Shown in pieces: positions 1-8,274 of a stretch of 9,512 nt of DNA; within the stretch, counting starts at the first letter, position 1; every line of letters begins with the position of its first letter. The translations under genes were made by a program, and so were the position numbers. The DNA is from Hydrogenothermus sp. GTDB taxonomy: Bacteria; Aquificota; Aquificia; Aquificales; Hydrogenothermaceae. Under the pieces are notes generated by a model, which saw only the letters and a program-made list of their open reading frames with translations, was not told the DNA's origin and ran no database searches. The stretch spans positions 1 through 9,512 of the forward strand of contig QNYP01000143.1 of NCBI GenBank assembly GCA_003978675.1, written 5' to 3'.

Positions 1-909
1 CTTTTTTGTGGGATGGGTGGATTTTCCTATGGATTATCTAAAGCTGGCTATGAAATCATTGGTGTTGACATAAATAACTGGGTAGAAAAGATTTTTAAAA
101 AAAATAAAATTGGTAAAGCTATCATAAAAGATTTAAAAAATGATTTTGTTTTTGAAGAAGATCCAGATATTATAGTAGGAGGTTCTCCCTGTAAACCTTG
201 GTCTACGCTCAACTTAAAAAAGCGAGGATCTTCTCATGAGGATTTTGTTTTAATGGAAAAGTATTTTTTACATGTTCTGGAAATCAAGCCGGCGGTTTTT
301 GTATTCGAGAATGTTGTTCCTGTAGGAAAAGATGAAGCTTTAAGAAAATTTATAAGGAAACTTAGAGCTCATGGCTACAGTATATATGAAACTAAAATCA
401 AGTATTCAGATTTTGGAGCTGCAATAGCAAGAGAAAGATATTTTGCTTTTGGATTTTATAAAAATAAAAGTGCACGGAAGCAATTTGAAAAACTTCTTAT
501 TAAATCAAAAAATTCTCCAAAAACTGTAAAACATGTTATAGAAAAATATAGAAATAAAGAAGAAAAAGAAGTTCCAGATCATGAATGGCCAAATCTCAAA
601 ACAATAGATAAATATCTGGATAAATATGAAACTGGAAAATTTGGCTGGTATATTCTTGACTGGAATAAGCCTTCTCCATCTTTTGGAAATATCATGAAAA
701 CTTATATCCTGCATCCTGGATTTAATAATGGTGGACCTAAAAGGACAATATCTATAAGAGAGGCAGAAGCAATTTTTGGATTTAAAGATGATTTTGCATT
801 TCCTGAAGGAATGGGAAAAGGTATGAGATATCAGATGATTGCTGATGCAGTAAGTCCAGATTTTTCTTACCTTATCGGGGAGTTATTTAAAACAATATTA
901 TTAAGATGA
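1..909 (+). CDS. drmMII: DNA (cytosine-5-)-methyltransferase, DISARM class 2 methylase (DrmMII-like), 5' end cut by window
   Basis: This enzyme transfers a methyl group from S-adenosylmethionine to carbon 5 of cytosine in a DNA target site. In class 2 DISARM this modification marks host DNA. The frame is open from base 1, and its first codons read LFCG before the first ATG at 13. They are the start of motif I (LFCGMGGFSYG), so only a few N-terminal residues are missing and ATG 13 is not the real start. Counting from that Met, motif IV is GGSPCKPWS with nucleophile Cys60, motif VI is FENV near 98-101, motif VIII is IARERYFAFGF at 138-148, motif IX is RTISIREAEAIFGF at 244-256, and motif X is MRYQMIADAV at 271-280 with Asp in place of the usual Asn. 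The target-recognition region between VIII and IX is short, about 95 residues. The stop overlaps the next gene's start as ATGA. Target site unknown. A stand-alone or restriction-modification methylase is the alternative, but the neighbours favour DISARM. Confidence 0.9.
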   Translation, partial: LFCGMGGFSYGLSKAGYEIIGVDINNWVEKIFKKNKIGKAIIKDLKNDFVFEEDPDIIVGGSPCKPWSTLNLKKRGSSHEDFVLMEKYFLHVLEIKPAVFVFENVVPVGKDEALRKFIRKLRAHGYSIYETKIKYSDFGAAIARERYFAFGFYKNKSARKQFEKLLIKSKNSPKTVKHVIEKYRNKEEKEVPDHEWPNLKTIDKYLDKYETGKFGWYILDWNKPSPSFGNIMKTYILHPGFNNGGPKRTISIREAEAIFGFKDDFAFPEGMGKGMRYQMIADAVSPDFSYLIGELFKTILLR

Positions 910-1610
910 AAAAAACAAGTGTAAATTGTAAAGCTTTGTTAGATGAATTTAATGTTAAATATTTTCATGAAAAACTCTTTTCATGGTGGAAAGATCATAA
1001 AAGAGTTTATCCTTGGAGGTTTGAAAAAGATCCTTATAAAGTGCTGATAGCCGAAACCTTTCTGCACAGAACTAATTCTTCACAGGTTGAAAAAATTTAT
1101 AAAGATTTCATTAAAAAATTTCCAGAAATAAAGAGCCTATTAAAAGCAAAGAAAGAAGAAATATTACCTTTACTACAATCACTTGGATGGAGATGGAGGC
1201 AGGAATTATTTAATAAGATGATTTTAATACTGAGAGAAAAATATGGAGGCAATATTCCACTCAATTATAAAGAATTAAAATCATTACCAGGAATAGGAGA
1301 CTATATAGCAGCAGCAGTTATTATTTTTACACTAAACACTCCATTACCTCTTCTTGACTCAAATATTGTTCGTGTGACCGGAAGATTGTTCTGTCTGAAA
1401 ATAACTGATTCTTCAAGGAGAAGCAGATTGTTTCGTGATTATATTTACTGTTTTCTATATAAGAACGACCCAAGAGTTTTTTACTATGTTCTTATTGATT
1501 TCGCGGCACTTGTATGTAAACCCAAAAATCCAGACTGCAATAAGTGTCCTTTTGAAAATATTTGCTGTTTTTATAACAGGCACAGGGAGGGTAGTCATGG
1601 CATTAATTGA
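906..1610 (+). CDS. HhH-GPD [4Fe-4S] DNA glycosylase, Mig-type (probable T:G mismatch thymine-DNA glycosylase)
   Basis: This 234-residue protein belongs to the endonuclease III/MutY superfamily. The YPWR...DPYKVLIAE block at 35-50 gives the Glu50 position. The helix-hairpin-helix is LPGIGDYIAAA at 127-137, the catalytic Asp is Asp151 in LLDSNIVRV, and the iron-sulfur loop is Cys204-x6-Cys211-x2-Cys214-x5-Cys220. Where endonuclease III has its catalytic Lys and E. coli MutY has Ser, this protein has Tyr133, 18 residues before Asp151. From memory, that is the Tyr126/Asp144 arrangement of the Methanothermobacter T:G mismatch glycosylase Mig, which also shares an LRRT-like segment (here LHRT) and a similar length (221). 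There is no MutY C-terminal domain. Mig-type enzymes remove thymine from G:T pairs formed by deamination of 5-methylcytosine, which fits the adjacent methylase. The start overlaps the methylase stop (ATGA) with no good ribosome binding site, so translation is probably coupled. Its last 14 bases overlap drmA. Substrate is inferred. Confidence 0.85.
   Translation: MKKTSVNCKALLDEFNVKYFHEKLFSWWKDHKRVYPWRFEKDPYKVLIAETFLHRTNSSQVEKIYKDFIKKFPEIKSLLKAKKEEILPLLQSLGWRWRQELFNKMILILREKYGGNIPLNYKELKSLPGIGDYIAAAVIIFTLNTPLPLLDSNIVRVTGRLFCLKITDSSRRSRLFRDYIYCFLYKNDPRVFYYVLIDFAALVCKPKNPDCNKCPFENICCFYNRHREGSHGIN
1585..1590 (+). promoter_or_regulatory. Ribosome binding site deciding the drmA start
   Basis: GGGAGG lies inside the glycosylase coding region, six bases before ATG 1597. 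The drmA frame is open upstream to a GTG at 1435. The strong Shine-Dalgarno match at this spacing, and the loss of sensible protein sequence upstream, fix the start at 1597. Confidence 0.8.
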
Positions 1611-4600
1611 CTATATAAAGGATATCTACTGCGATGTACTGGGCCCACGAAATCTGAATCCAGAAGAAATTCTTGAAACGCAAAATCCCAGAAATGAATT
1701 TATCACTGGAATTCTGTCTTCCTCAAAACACAGATCGACAATCAATTCTTTTACGGAGAATGAAAGTTTGCCTGATAAGCTTGATGAAGAAGATATAGAA
1801 GCCTCTCCAGACATAGAACCTCTTTCTTCAAGCTTGCTTAATCCTGTACTCAACCCACAGAAACTTCCAGTCAGTATTGGATTGAGTTTTGTTGTGGAAA
1901 CTGATGGAATTATTGAGTTTGATGTGTGTATAACTTGGGGTAAATATTTTCCCTTAAAAGAGGATGAAGAAAGCGGATCTGATAGTTCAAAGAAAGATGA
2001 GGACTCTAAAAGGAAATGGATAAGGAAAAGTTTCTATCACATAGAAGAAGGTATACGACTTGAGAAAGATGATAGTAAAAAAGAATTTTACATCAATAGA
2101 GATATACCTGATAATAAACTCCGGCTAAAAATAGAAAAAAGGCCTGAAAGTGACAGCAGATTTTTTATTTCTGTTTATCTCATTAATGAACCGGATGTAC
2201 CAGATGAATATAAAGACCGTGTTGATCCGCCAACGGAATATCTTATCTTCCAGCCACAGATAAGAATAAAGATTAAACAGGGAAATCTATCAAATCTATA
2301 TTCAAAAATAATAGATTCCGGAATGGAAGAAGAAGAAAAAATATATGAATTTCCATACTCAGAAAGCAATATACTGGCTCTGGCCAAAGGAAATATGTGT
2401 GCTGCCGTATGGAAAGAAATTGATCCTGTACAGGAGAACCCTGATAGATTTGATTTTATGTGGATAGACGGTAAAACGATTAAAAATTCAGATGAAGCGA
2501 AGTTTAAAAAGTTTCTTGAATGTGATCTCAGAACAGAATTTTTACCTGTTATACCACAGGGCATTCCTGATTTTTCTATTGATGGTATTAATTTTGACCC
2601 GGAAGAACTATCTGAAATTAGTCCTGAAAAGGTGGATGATTATTTTGAACTATTTTTGCAAAAGTATGAAAACTGGATATCACAGAGGGAGAGAGAAATT
2701 TCCAGCACATCAAATCCAGAACTTGCTTCAAAAATCATTGATAAACACAAAGTCGTATATGAAAGGATAAAAAAAGGCATATCTCTCCTAAAAAAGGATA
2801 GAGAAGTCCTGTTATGTTTTAACTTCTCAAATAAGGTAATTTCTATCGTTCAGAAAGAATGGAATAAAAAAGAAAACTTCAGATGGCGACCTTTCCAGCT
2901 TGCATTTTTCCTGATGACGCTGGAATCCCTTGTTAATCCTGCTTCAGAAGACAGAGATTATATTGATATTCTCTGGGTACCAACAGGTGGAGGAAAAACT
3001 GAAGCCTATCTGGCAATATCTGCTTTTTTACTTGCTTACAGAAGAAGAATTAAGAAAGATATAGGGTATGGAACAGCAATAATATCCAGATATACATTGA
3101 GACTTCTAACTGTCCAGCAATTTACAAGAACATTGAAAACAATCACAGCATGTGAATATCTCAGAGTTTTACCAAATAAATACGGAAAGAAAGGATGGCT
3201 TCCTGAATGGGGGGAAGTAGAAGATGATTTTGTATGGGAAAAATACAGATTTTCTGCCGGATTGTGGGTTGGAGGAGCTATCACTCCAAATAAGTTGCAT
3301 ACTTTGAAGTACAGATCTACAGATGGATATAGAGAAATTTACGGTGCTCTGGCTTTACTTAAAAAACATTTGACTATTTACAATACCCTGGCAGGTCACG
3401 ACACTCTATCAGAAAAAGACGAAAATAAAATTAAAAAACTACAAAACCAACCGGAAGTAGCTTTGCTTTCAAGGTGCCCTGTATGTGGAGGACATCTTTC
3501 AATTCCAGGAGAAGGAATTTTGGCTGAAAATATAGATAATGAATTAAGATTAAATTTTATTGTTAAACTTCATAATTTCTCTGGAGGAGAAATAGAGAGT
3601 GATTTCATCGAACCATTAAAGAGTCTTATAGAAAAAAAAGATAATTTTGATTTTGAACTCGACAAACTTTTAAAAGTTGATGAAAAGGAAGAAATCTTCT
3701 GTATGAAAATATATATATTGATCGGTAGCGGTTATTCTTTAAAACCTGAAGATGTTATTGACATATGGGAAGAACTGGAATCAGCAATAAAAAAACTTGG
3801 ATATGATGTTGAGTTAATGTCTTTATCCCCAGATAAGCCTGGCTATTTTCCCTGGGGAGAAGTCCAGATTGAAACAAAAGACCAGAACGATAATATTGCA
3901 GACTTTACTATATTATGTCCTGATATTGATTGCCCGCTTAACCAGTATGAGTGGGATGAATATATACCTGCTGACGGTAATTCTGGTTTTATAAGTATAT
4001 TTAATACCTCAGAATTTAGAAGTTTTTCCTGGATAAGAAATTTCATTCCAATTCCAGCATATTTTGTAGATGAGCAAATTTATTCAAAATTACCATCCAT
4101 TATAATATCAACGGTAGATAAGTTTGCCAGACTTCCCTTTGAACCAGCTACAGGCTCAATATTTGGTAACGTTGATTTTTATCATCCATTATATGGTTTT
4201 TATAGAAAAGGAGCAATTTATTCTGCAAGGAAGGATATAAGACGAGATTATATTGATGCAATTCCATACAGTATGTCTGTAAAAAAACCAGAACCTCCGG
4301 AACTTGTCATTCAGGATGAACTTCACCTGATAGAAGGACCTCTTGGGTCTCTTGCTGGCCTTTATGAAACAATTGTAGATGAACTATGTGGAGAAAATAC
4401 TGATAATAAAAAACTGAAGTATATAGCATCGACAGCTACAATAAAGCATGCAGAATATCAGACAGATGCACTGTTTTTAAGAAAAGCATTTCAGTTTCCA
4501 CCTGTTGGTCTCAATATAAATGATAACTTTTTCTCAAAAATAGAAACACCTTCTCTGGATAAAATACTTTCAGATGAAAATGTACCCGGGAAAATTTATA

Positions 4601-5610
4601 TCGGGCTTATGTCTCCGGGGAAAGGTCCTCTGACTCCGCAGGTAAGATTATATGCACGACTGTGGATGTCTGATAGAATGCAGGGAAATAATAATTCTAT
4701 TGTAGGATATTATAACGCAGTCAGGGAACTTGCAGGTGGTAGAAGAATCCTCGAACAGGATATCAGGGAAAGGCTTACAAAAGATTTAGGATTTAAAAAT
4801 GAAGATAGACTTCCTGAAAAAACGGATATACTTGAGTTATCATCGCGTATGGATTCAGATGAGATATCCTTATTAATAGAGCAACTGGAAAAAGAAAAAA
4901 TAAATCCTCATTTCATAATAACAACTTCTGTATTTGGTACAGGAGTTGACATTCCTCATTTAAGATTTATGGTTATGAATGGTCAACCCAAGACTACAGC
5001 AACATATATACAGGCGACTGGAAGGGTCGGAAGGAAGAATACGGCTCTTGTTATTACATTTTATAGATCGACAAGACCGCGGGACCTGAGTCATTATGAA
5101 TTTTTTGCCGGTTATCATCTGGCTCTATATAGATATGTAGAAGAAGTATCTGTATTTCCATTTTCAAAAGGTGCTGTTTATCGTGGAAACGGTCCTGTTA
5201 TAGTAGGAATCATGAGAAACTCCAGAAATATGGAGACATACTGGGTTTCAAATACATCTCCAGTTCAGATTAAAGAGTGGGATCACAGGAAGGATGTTCA
5301 GGATGACTTTAATAGGGCAGCCAATACCTTATTAGAAAGAAACAGATATCAATCCGAAATTGCAAGAATAGATGAATCTGAGCTCGAAGCTATTATTAGA
5401 GATAAATATCAGGGGCTTGATAAATGGAAAAAACTTGCCAGAATCAGTAATAATCTGCTGTTTGTTGAATATTATAAGGTTAAAAATCCTGTGATCCTTG
5501 GAGATTTAGAACATGAAAAGAATAATGAAGATTTTGTAGTATATCGTCGTGTCCCAAATTCTTTAAGAAATATTGAGGATACAATTGAAATAGATATATC
5601 TTTTTATTGA
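1597..5610 (+). CDS. drmA: DISARM helicase DrmA
   Basis: A 1337-residue superfamily 2 helicase and the motor of DISARM. In studied systems DrmA pairs with DrmB and loads on DNA with free 5' ends. With Met1 at 1597, Walker A is PTGGGKT at 462-468 (Lys467), Walker B/DEAD-like is DELH at 907-910, motif III is STAT at 945-948, motif V is TGVDIP at 1115-1120, and motif VI is QATGRVGR at 1139-1146 with Arg1143 and Arg1146. About 440 residues between motifs I and II hold a large insertion, including Cys627-x2-Cys630 and Cys774-x4-Cys779, possibly a split zinc site. The N-terminal 450 residues are family-specific and contain a very charged stretch near 122-140 that looks like a linker. The gene overlaps the glycosylase by 14 bases and ends 16 bases before drmB. 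Other large DUF1998-associated helicases are similar, but the linked drmB and drmC make DrmA the best call. Confidence 0.92.
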   Translation: MALIDYIKDIYCDVLGPRNLNPEEILETQNPRNEFITGILSSSKHRSTINSFTENESLPDKLDEEDIEASPDIEPLSSSLLNPVLNPQKLPVSIGLSFVVETDGIIEFDVCITWGKYFPLKEDEESGSDSSKKDEDSKRKWIRKSFYHIEEGIRLEKDDSKKEFYINRDIPDNKLRLKIEKRPESDSRFFISVYLINEPDVPDEYKDRVDPPTEYLIFQPQIRIKIKQGNLSNLYSKIIDSGMEEEEKIYEFPYSESNILALAKGNMCAAVWKEIDPVQENPDRFDFMWIDGKTIKNSDEAKFKKFLECDLRTEFLPVIPQGIPDFSIDGINFDPEELSEISPEKVDDYFELFLQKYENWISQREREISSTSNPELASKIIDKHKVVYERIKKGISLLKKDREVLLCFNFSNKVISIVQKEWNKKENFRWRPFQLAFFLMTLESLVNPASEDRDYIDILWVPTGGGKTEAYLAISAFLLAYRRRIKKDIGYGTAIISRYTLRLLTVQQFTRTLKTITACEYLRVLPNKYGKKGWLPEWGEVEDDFVWEKYRFSAGLWVGGAITPNKLHTLKYRSTDGYREIYGALALLKKHLTIYNTLAGHDTLSEKDENKIKKLQNQPEVALLSRCPVCGGHLSIPGEGILAENIDNELRLNFIVKLHNFSGGEIESDFIEPLKSLIEKKDNFDFELDKLLKVDEKEEIFCMKIYILIGSGYSLKPEDVIDIWEELESAIKKLGYDVELMSLSPDKPGYFPWGEVQIETKDQNDNIADFTILCPDIDCPLNQYEWDEYIPADGNSGFISIFNTSEFRSFSWIRNFIPIPAYFVDEQIYSKLPSIIISTVDKFARLPFEPATGSIFGNVDFYHPLYGFYRKGAIYSARKDIRRDYIDAIPYSMSVKKPEPPELVIQDELHLIEGPLGSLAGLYETIVDELCGENTDNKKLKYIASTATIKHAEYQTDALFLRKAFQFPPVGLNINDNFFSKIETPSLDKILSDENVPGKIYIGLMSPGKGPLTPQVRLYARLWMSDRMQGNNNSIVGYYNAVRELAGGRRILEQDIRERLTKDLGFKNEDRLPEKTDILELSSRMDSDEISLLIEQLEKEKINPHFIITTSVFGTGVDIPHLRFMVMNGQPKTTATYIQATGRVGRKNTALVITFYRSTRPRDLSHYEFFAGYHLALYRYVEEVSVFPFSKGAVYRGNGPVIVGIMRNSRNMETYWVSNTSPVQIKEWDHRKDVQDDFNRAANTLLERNRYQSEIARIDESELEAIIRDKYQGLDKWKKLARISNNLLFVEYYKVKNPVILGDLEHEKNNEDFVVYRRVPNSLRNIEDTIEIDISFY

Positions 5611-5617
5611 GGGAGGG
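5611..5617 (+). promoter_or_regulatory. Ribosome binding site of drmB
   Basis: GGGAGGG begins on the base right after the drmA stop codon (TGA 5608-5610) and sits nine bases before ATG 5627. It nearly repeats the drmA site (GGGAGGG at 1585-1591). The two large core genes therefore have strong sites, whereas the glycosylase and drmC do not. Confidence 0.8.
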
Positions 5618-5626
5618 TACAGGATA

Positions 5627-7501
5627 ATGGAAGTAAGAAGATCTCAATTTATAAGGACATACGGACCAGGAGCAATAATAGAAACTCCCAGAACCCCTGC
5701 AATTATTCTCTCTTTCAATACGGGAAGTAATCCACCTGATTTTTTAAAGAATGGCTACCTTATTAAAGACCCTATTCTGGAAAGTTACCTTAAATCTATT
5801 ATGAAAAAATATGCAGGTACGGATATAGATGTAAAAGACTTAAGGGTCAGGGTATTTGAACTGCCATTTTCCAGCGAAGGATCTGCTGTAAGGTTTTCTG
5901 CAAAAAATTTTCAGAAATGGTATTTATGTCCTATTCATAAAAATTTATGGAAATTTAAACCCAATGAACAGAGAGATTGTCCTGAATGTAGAGGTAATAG
6001 ACCGACTAATTCAACTCCTATAAGATTTATACAGGCATGTAAAAATGGTCATCTGGATGATATTCAATGGGATACCGAAGTTCATACGATTTATAAAAAT
6101 GGTAAACCTGTAAGAAAAATAAAGTGTAACAGTACACACTTTAAGTGGGAAGGACCGGGAACTGGAACAGCAGAAACAAAAATAAAATGTAAAAAATGCA
6201 ATATGTCAATAAAATTGAGTGATCTGTATAACAGAGAATTAAAATGTACAGGTCGTTTTCCAGAAAAAGAAAAACCATGGGCTAAAGCTGGTGAAGAATT
6301 TAATGAAAATTGCAAGGAAAAAGCCAGTATAGTCCTGCGTATGGCTTCAAATCTGAGAATTCCAGAGGTTGAATCTATATTTATGGTATGGCCTCGTTCT
6401 GATGAAGTAGGCAGTATTCTTGCTTCAAATGTGGGGCTATCAGCAGAAATTTTAAAAACTATTGAATTTTATGAAAAAGGTCGTTTATCCGACGACGAAC
6501 TAAAAGAGGAATTTTTAAATATTATTGATGAAGCTCTTCAGGAAAAAAGATTGTCTAAAGAGGAGTATAACAGACTTGTCAAGATTAAAAAAAATATTCC
6601 TTCTCTAAAGAGACGTCTTGAGTATATAAAGAAAATGGAGAATAAATCTTACACTTTCAGGGACATAATAGACATTGAGTACGGAAATCTAAAAGAAGGA
6701 ATACGTATAGGCAAATCAGAAGATCTGCCTGAAACAGGGAGAAAATATTTAGAAATAAATTCAAATAGAACGATTTCCAAAAAGTTTTTATCTGTAACAC
6801 CAATAGATATACTTACAGTTGTGGAAACACAGGTTGCCTATAGAAGACTTGATCTGGAAAAAGGAAAACCTGTGCTTGTATCTAAAACAGGAGATGATGG
6901 TACCTATTATTTCCCTTCAATAATGATAACAGGGGAAGGAATATTTTTCGATTTTGATAAAATTGAATTGAATAAAACAGAGACTTATAGTTCATGGCTA
7001 AGGGCTTTTAACAGGAGATACGATGAATATAATCAGGGATTTTTATTTAAAATTGAAAAAGAAAAGTATGAATTACATCCTGCATTTGTGTTTCTCCATA
7101 CATTTGCTCACCTTTTAATAAAAGCTCTTTCTTTATATTCTGGTTACCCATCTACTTCTATAAGAGAGAAAATCTATATTACAGACACAAATAGAGAAAC
7201 TCCATCAGGTGGTATAGTAATCTATACTGCCACTGAAGATGAAGGAGGTGCAATGGGAGGACTTATTTCTCTTGTAGAAGAAAAAAGGTTGCAAAAGATT
7301 TTCAGTCGTATCGTGAATCTGGCATATGCATGTTCTAATGATCCTGTCTGTATAGAAAATAAATTTAGTAGAGGTAAATATGCTGGAGCATCTTGTTATT
7401 CATGTACCGCTATTTCTGAAACATCATGTGATCATAGAAATTTATGGCTTGATAGAAATTTATTCATTGAGAACATAAATCTATTTGAAGACTGGTTGTA
7501 G
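5627..7501 (+). CDS. drmB: DISARM protein DrmB (DUF1998 domain)
   Basis: This 624-residue protein carries the DUF1998 domain and is the expected partner of DrmA. In studied DISARM systems the two form a DNA-binding complex. The N-terminus has the family's RRSQFIRTYGPGAIIE block at 4-19. Several probable zinc sites follow: Cys101-x2-His104 with Cys118-x2-Cys121, the CKNGH element at 138-142, and Cys188-x2-Cys191 with Cys207. The DUF1998 part begins around HTFAH at 491-495, contains the GGIVIYTATEDEGGAMGG stretch, and ends with a cysteine-rich cluster (Cys569, Cys575, Cys590, Cys593, Cys601, His603) followed by RNLWLDR. All expected cysteines appear present and the length looks full. The ATG at 5627 has a strong ribosome binding site. 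The stop TAG (7499-7501) is four bases before the drmC ATG. No signal peptide or membrane segment is visible, so it is cytoplasmic. Confidence 0.92.
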   Translation: MEVRRSQFIRTYGPGAIIETPRTPAIILSFNTGSNPPDFLKNGYLIKDPILESYLKSIMKKYAGTDIDVKDLRVRVFELPFSSEGSAVRFSAKNFQKWYLCPIHKNLWKFKPNEQRDCPECRGNRPTNSTPIRFIQACKNGHLDDIQWDTEVHTIYKNGKPVRKIKCNSTHFKWEGPGTGTAETKIKCKKCNMSIKLSDLYNRELKCTGRFPEKEKPWAKAGEEFNENCKEKASIVLRMASNLRIPEVESIFMVWPRSDEVGSILASNVGLSAEILKTIEFYEKGRLSDDELKEEFLNIIDEALQEKRLSKEEYNRLVKIKKNIPSLKRRLEYIKKMENKSYTFRDIIDIEYGNLKEGIRIGKSEDLPETGRKYLEINSNRTISKKFLSVTPIDILTVVETQVAYRRLDLEKGKPVLVSKTGDDGTYYFPSIMITGEGIFFDFDKIELNKTETYSSWLRAFNRRYDEYNQGFLFKIEKEKYELHPAFVFLHTFAHLLIKALSLYSGYPSTSIREKIYITDTNRETPSGGIVIYTATEDEGGAMGGLISLVEEKRLQKIFSRIVNLAYACSNDPVCIENKFSRGKYAGASCYSCTAISETSCDHRNLWLDRNLFIENINLFEDWL

Positions 7502-7505
7502 AAGA

Positions 7506-7979
7506 ATGAGTAAAGATAAAATCATGATACTGTCTTCTGGGGATATTCTTGTTGAAAAAGGTATTATAAGTATTGAGAGCAAATTACTTGAAATGTTAGA
7601 TCAAACAGAACACGACCTTTATATTATGATGTATACAGTATCAAGTAAGCCAGATAATTTCTGGACGAAACTTGAAGAACTTTTAATGAAAAAAATTGGG
7701 GTTCACTTTACTCTCGAAAGTTCTGTAAAACATAGTAATAAAGCTATAGAAATTTTAAAAAAATTAGACAGATATGACAATTTTAATCTATATTTCCATT
7801 CTGGAGATTCCCCGCTGCATGCAAAATTAATAGTATCTGATGGTAAGAGAGCTATCCTTGGTTCTGCAAACATAAGTGGAGGAGGGCTTGTTCAGAATCA
7901 CGAGATTGCTGTATATATTGAAGGAGATAAAGCATGGACATTGAAAAATATTGCAAAGAGACTTATAAAAAATTTATAG
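7506..7979 (+). CDS. drmC: DISARM protein DrmC, phospholipase D-like (single HKD motif)
   Basis: A 157-residue phospholipase D-superfamily protein, the third core DISARM gene and a possible nuclease. In the original B. paralicheniformis work drmC was reported to be largely dispensable for defence. The catalytic motif is HAKLIVSD (His105, Lys107, Asp112), followed by GSANISGGG from about 119. The N-terminal half holds the LYIMMYTVSS strand typical of the fold. With only one HKD motif, it should work as a dimer, like Nuc-type bacterial nucleases. It is short and lacks an obvious N-terminal extension. ATG 7506 is chosen over an in-frame TTG at 7485 inside drmB. Neither has a good ribosome binding site, and the four-base gap suggests translation coupled to drmB. 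It is the last gene of the operon. Confidence 0.85.
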   Translation: MSKDKIMILSSGDILVEKGIISIESKLLEMLDQTEHDLYIMMYTVSSKPDNFWTKLEELLMKKIGVHFTLESSVKHSNKAIEILKKLDRYDNFNLYFHSGDSPLHAKLIVSDGKRAILGSANISGGGLVQNHEIAVYIEGDKAWTLKNIAKRLIKNL

Positions 7980-8239
7980 ACAGCACTGTATAAAAGAGTT
8001 TTATAAAAACTATCTGGGCGTTGCTCAATGTACTTGATATAATCTTTACTTTAATAAAGAGCGTATAGATAAAATACAAGATTGATATAGAGAGTAAAGA
8101 TAATTAAACCTTGTCAATAATGGATAATATGCTTTCAAAAAATTCTATAGGATTTATCTTATCTGCACTTTATTACTCTTTATTACTGCTGGACTGCTGG
8201 TCAAGTATGATACCGGGAACATTTGAGTAAAAATACCCC

Positions 8240-8268
8240 TTGACATTCACATTCAGGTTGTATATATT
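8240..8268 (+). promoter_or_regulatory. Near-consensus sigma-70-type promoter, rightward
   Basis: A perfect -35 box TTGACA (8240-8245) and a -10 box TATATT (8263-8268, one mismatch from TATAAT) are separated by the ideal 17 bases. The predicted start of transcription is near 8275. It points towards the 3' end of the protease gene and would give either a small RNA, a transcript of the short ORF at 8283, or an antisense transcript. Chance matches occur in AT-rich DNA, but this quality is uncommon. Confidence 0.5.
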
Positions 8269-8274
8269 ATTATC

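Noticed and set aside
1435..1596. In-frame upstream extension of drmA to GTG 1435 (54 codons)
   Set aside because: It lies entirely inside the glycosylase coding region, and its sequence does not resemble DrmA. ATG 1597 has a strong GGGAGG site at the right distance.
906..1610. Calling the glycosylase MutY or endonuclease III
   Set aside because: The residue at the endonuclease III Lys position is Tyr, not Lys or Ser. The MutY C-terminal domain is absent, and the methylase neighbour fits a Mig-type enzyme better.
2175..2564. Minus-strand ORF inside drmA (and similar ORFs at 505-714, 1626-1853, 3036-3284, 3843-4046 and 6091-6315)
   Set aside because: They are out-of-frame shadows of clearly coding genes, with no domains or ribosome binding sites.
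7485..7505. TTG start for drmC at 7485
   Set aside because: It would overlap the end of drmB, has no ribosome binding site and adds seven residues unlike the family. ATG 7506 is simpler.
7997..8011. AGTTTT-ATA-AAAACT hairpin as terminator of the DISARM operon
   Set aside because: The stem is weak and no T-run follows it.
8035..8043. Extended -10 element TGATATAAT
   Set aside because: There is no -35 box at 16-18 bases, and such matches are common in AT-rich DNA.
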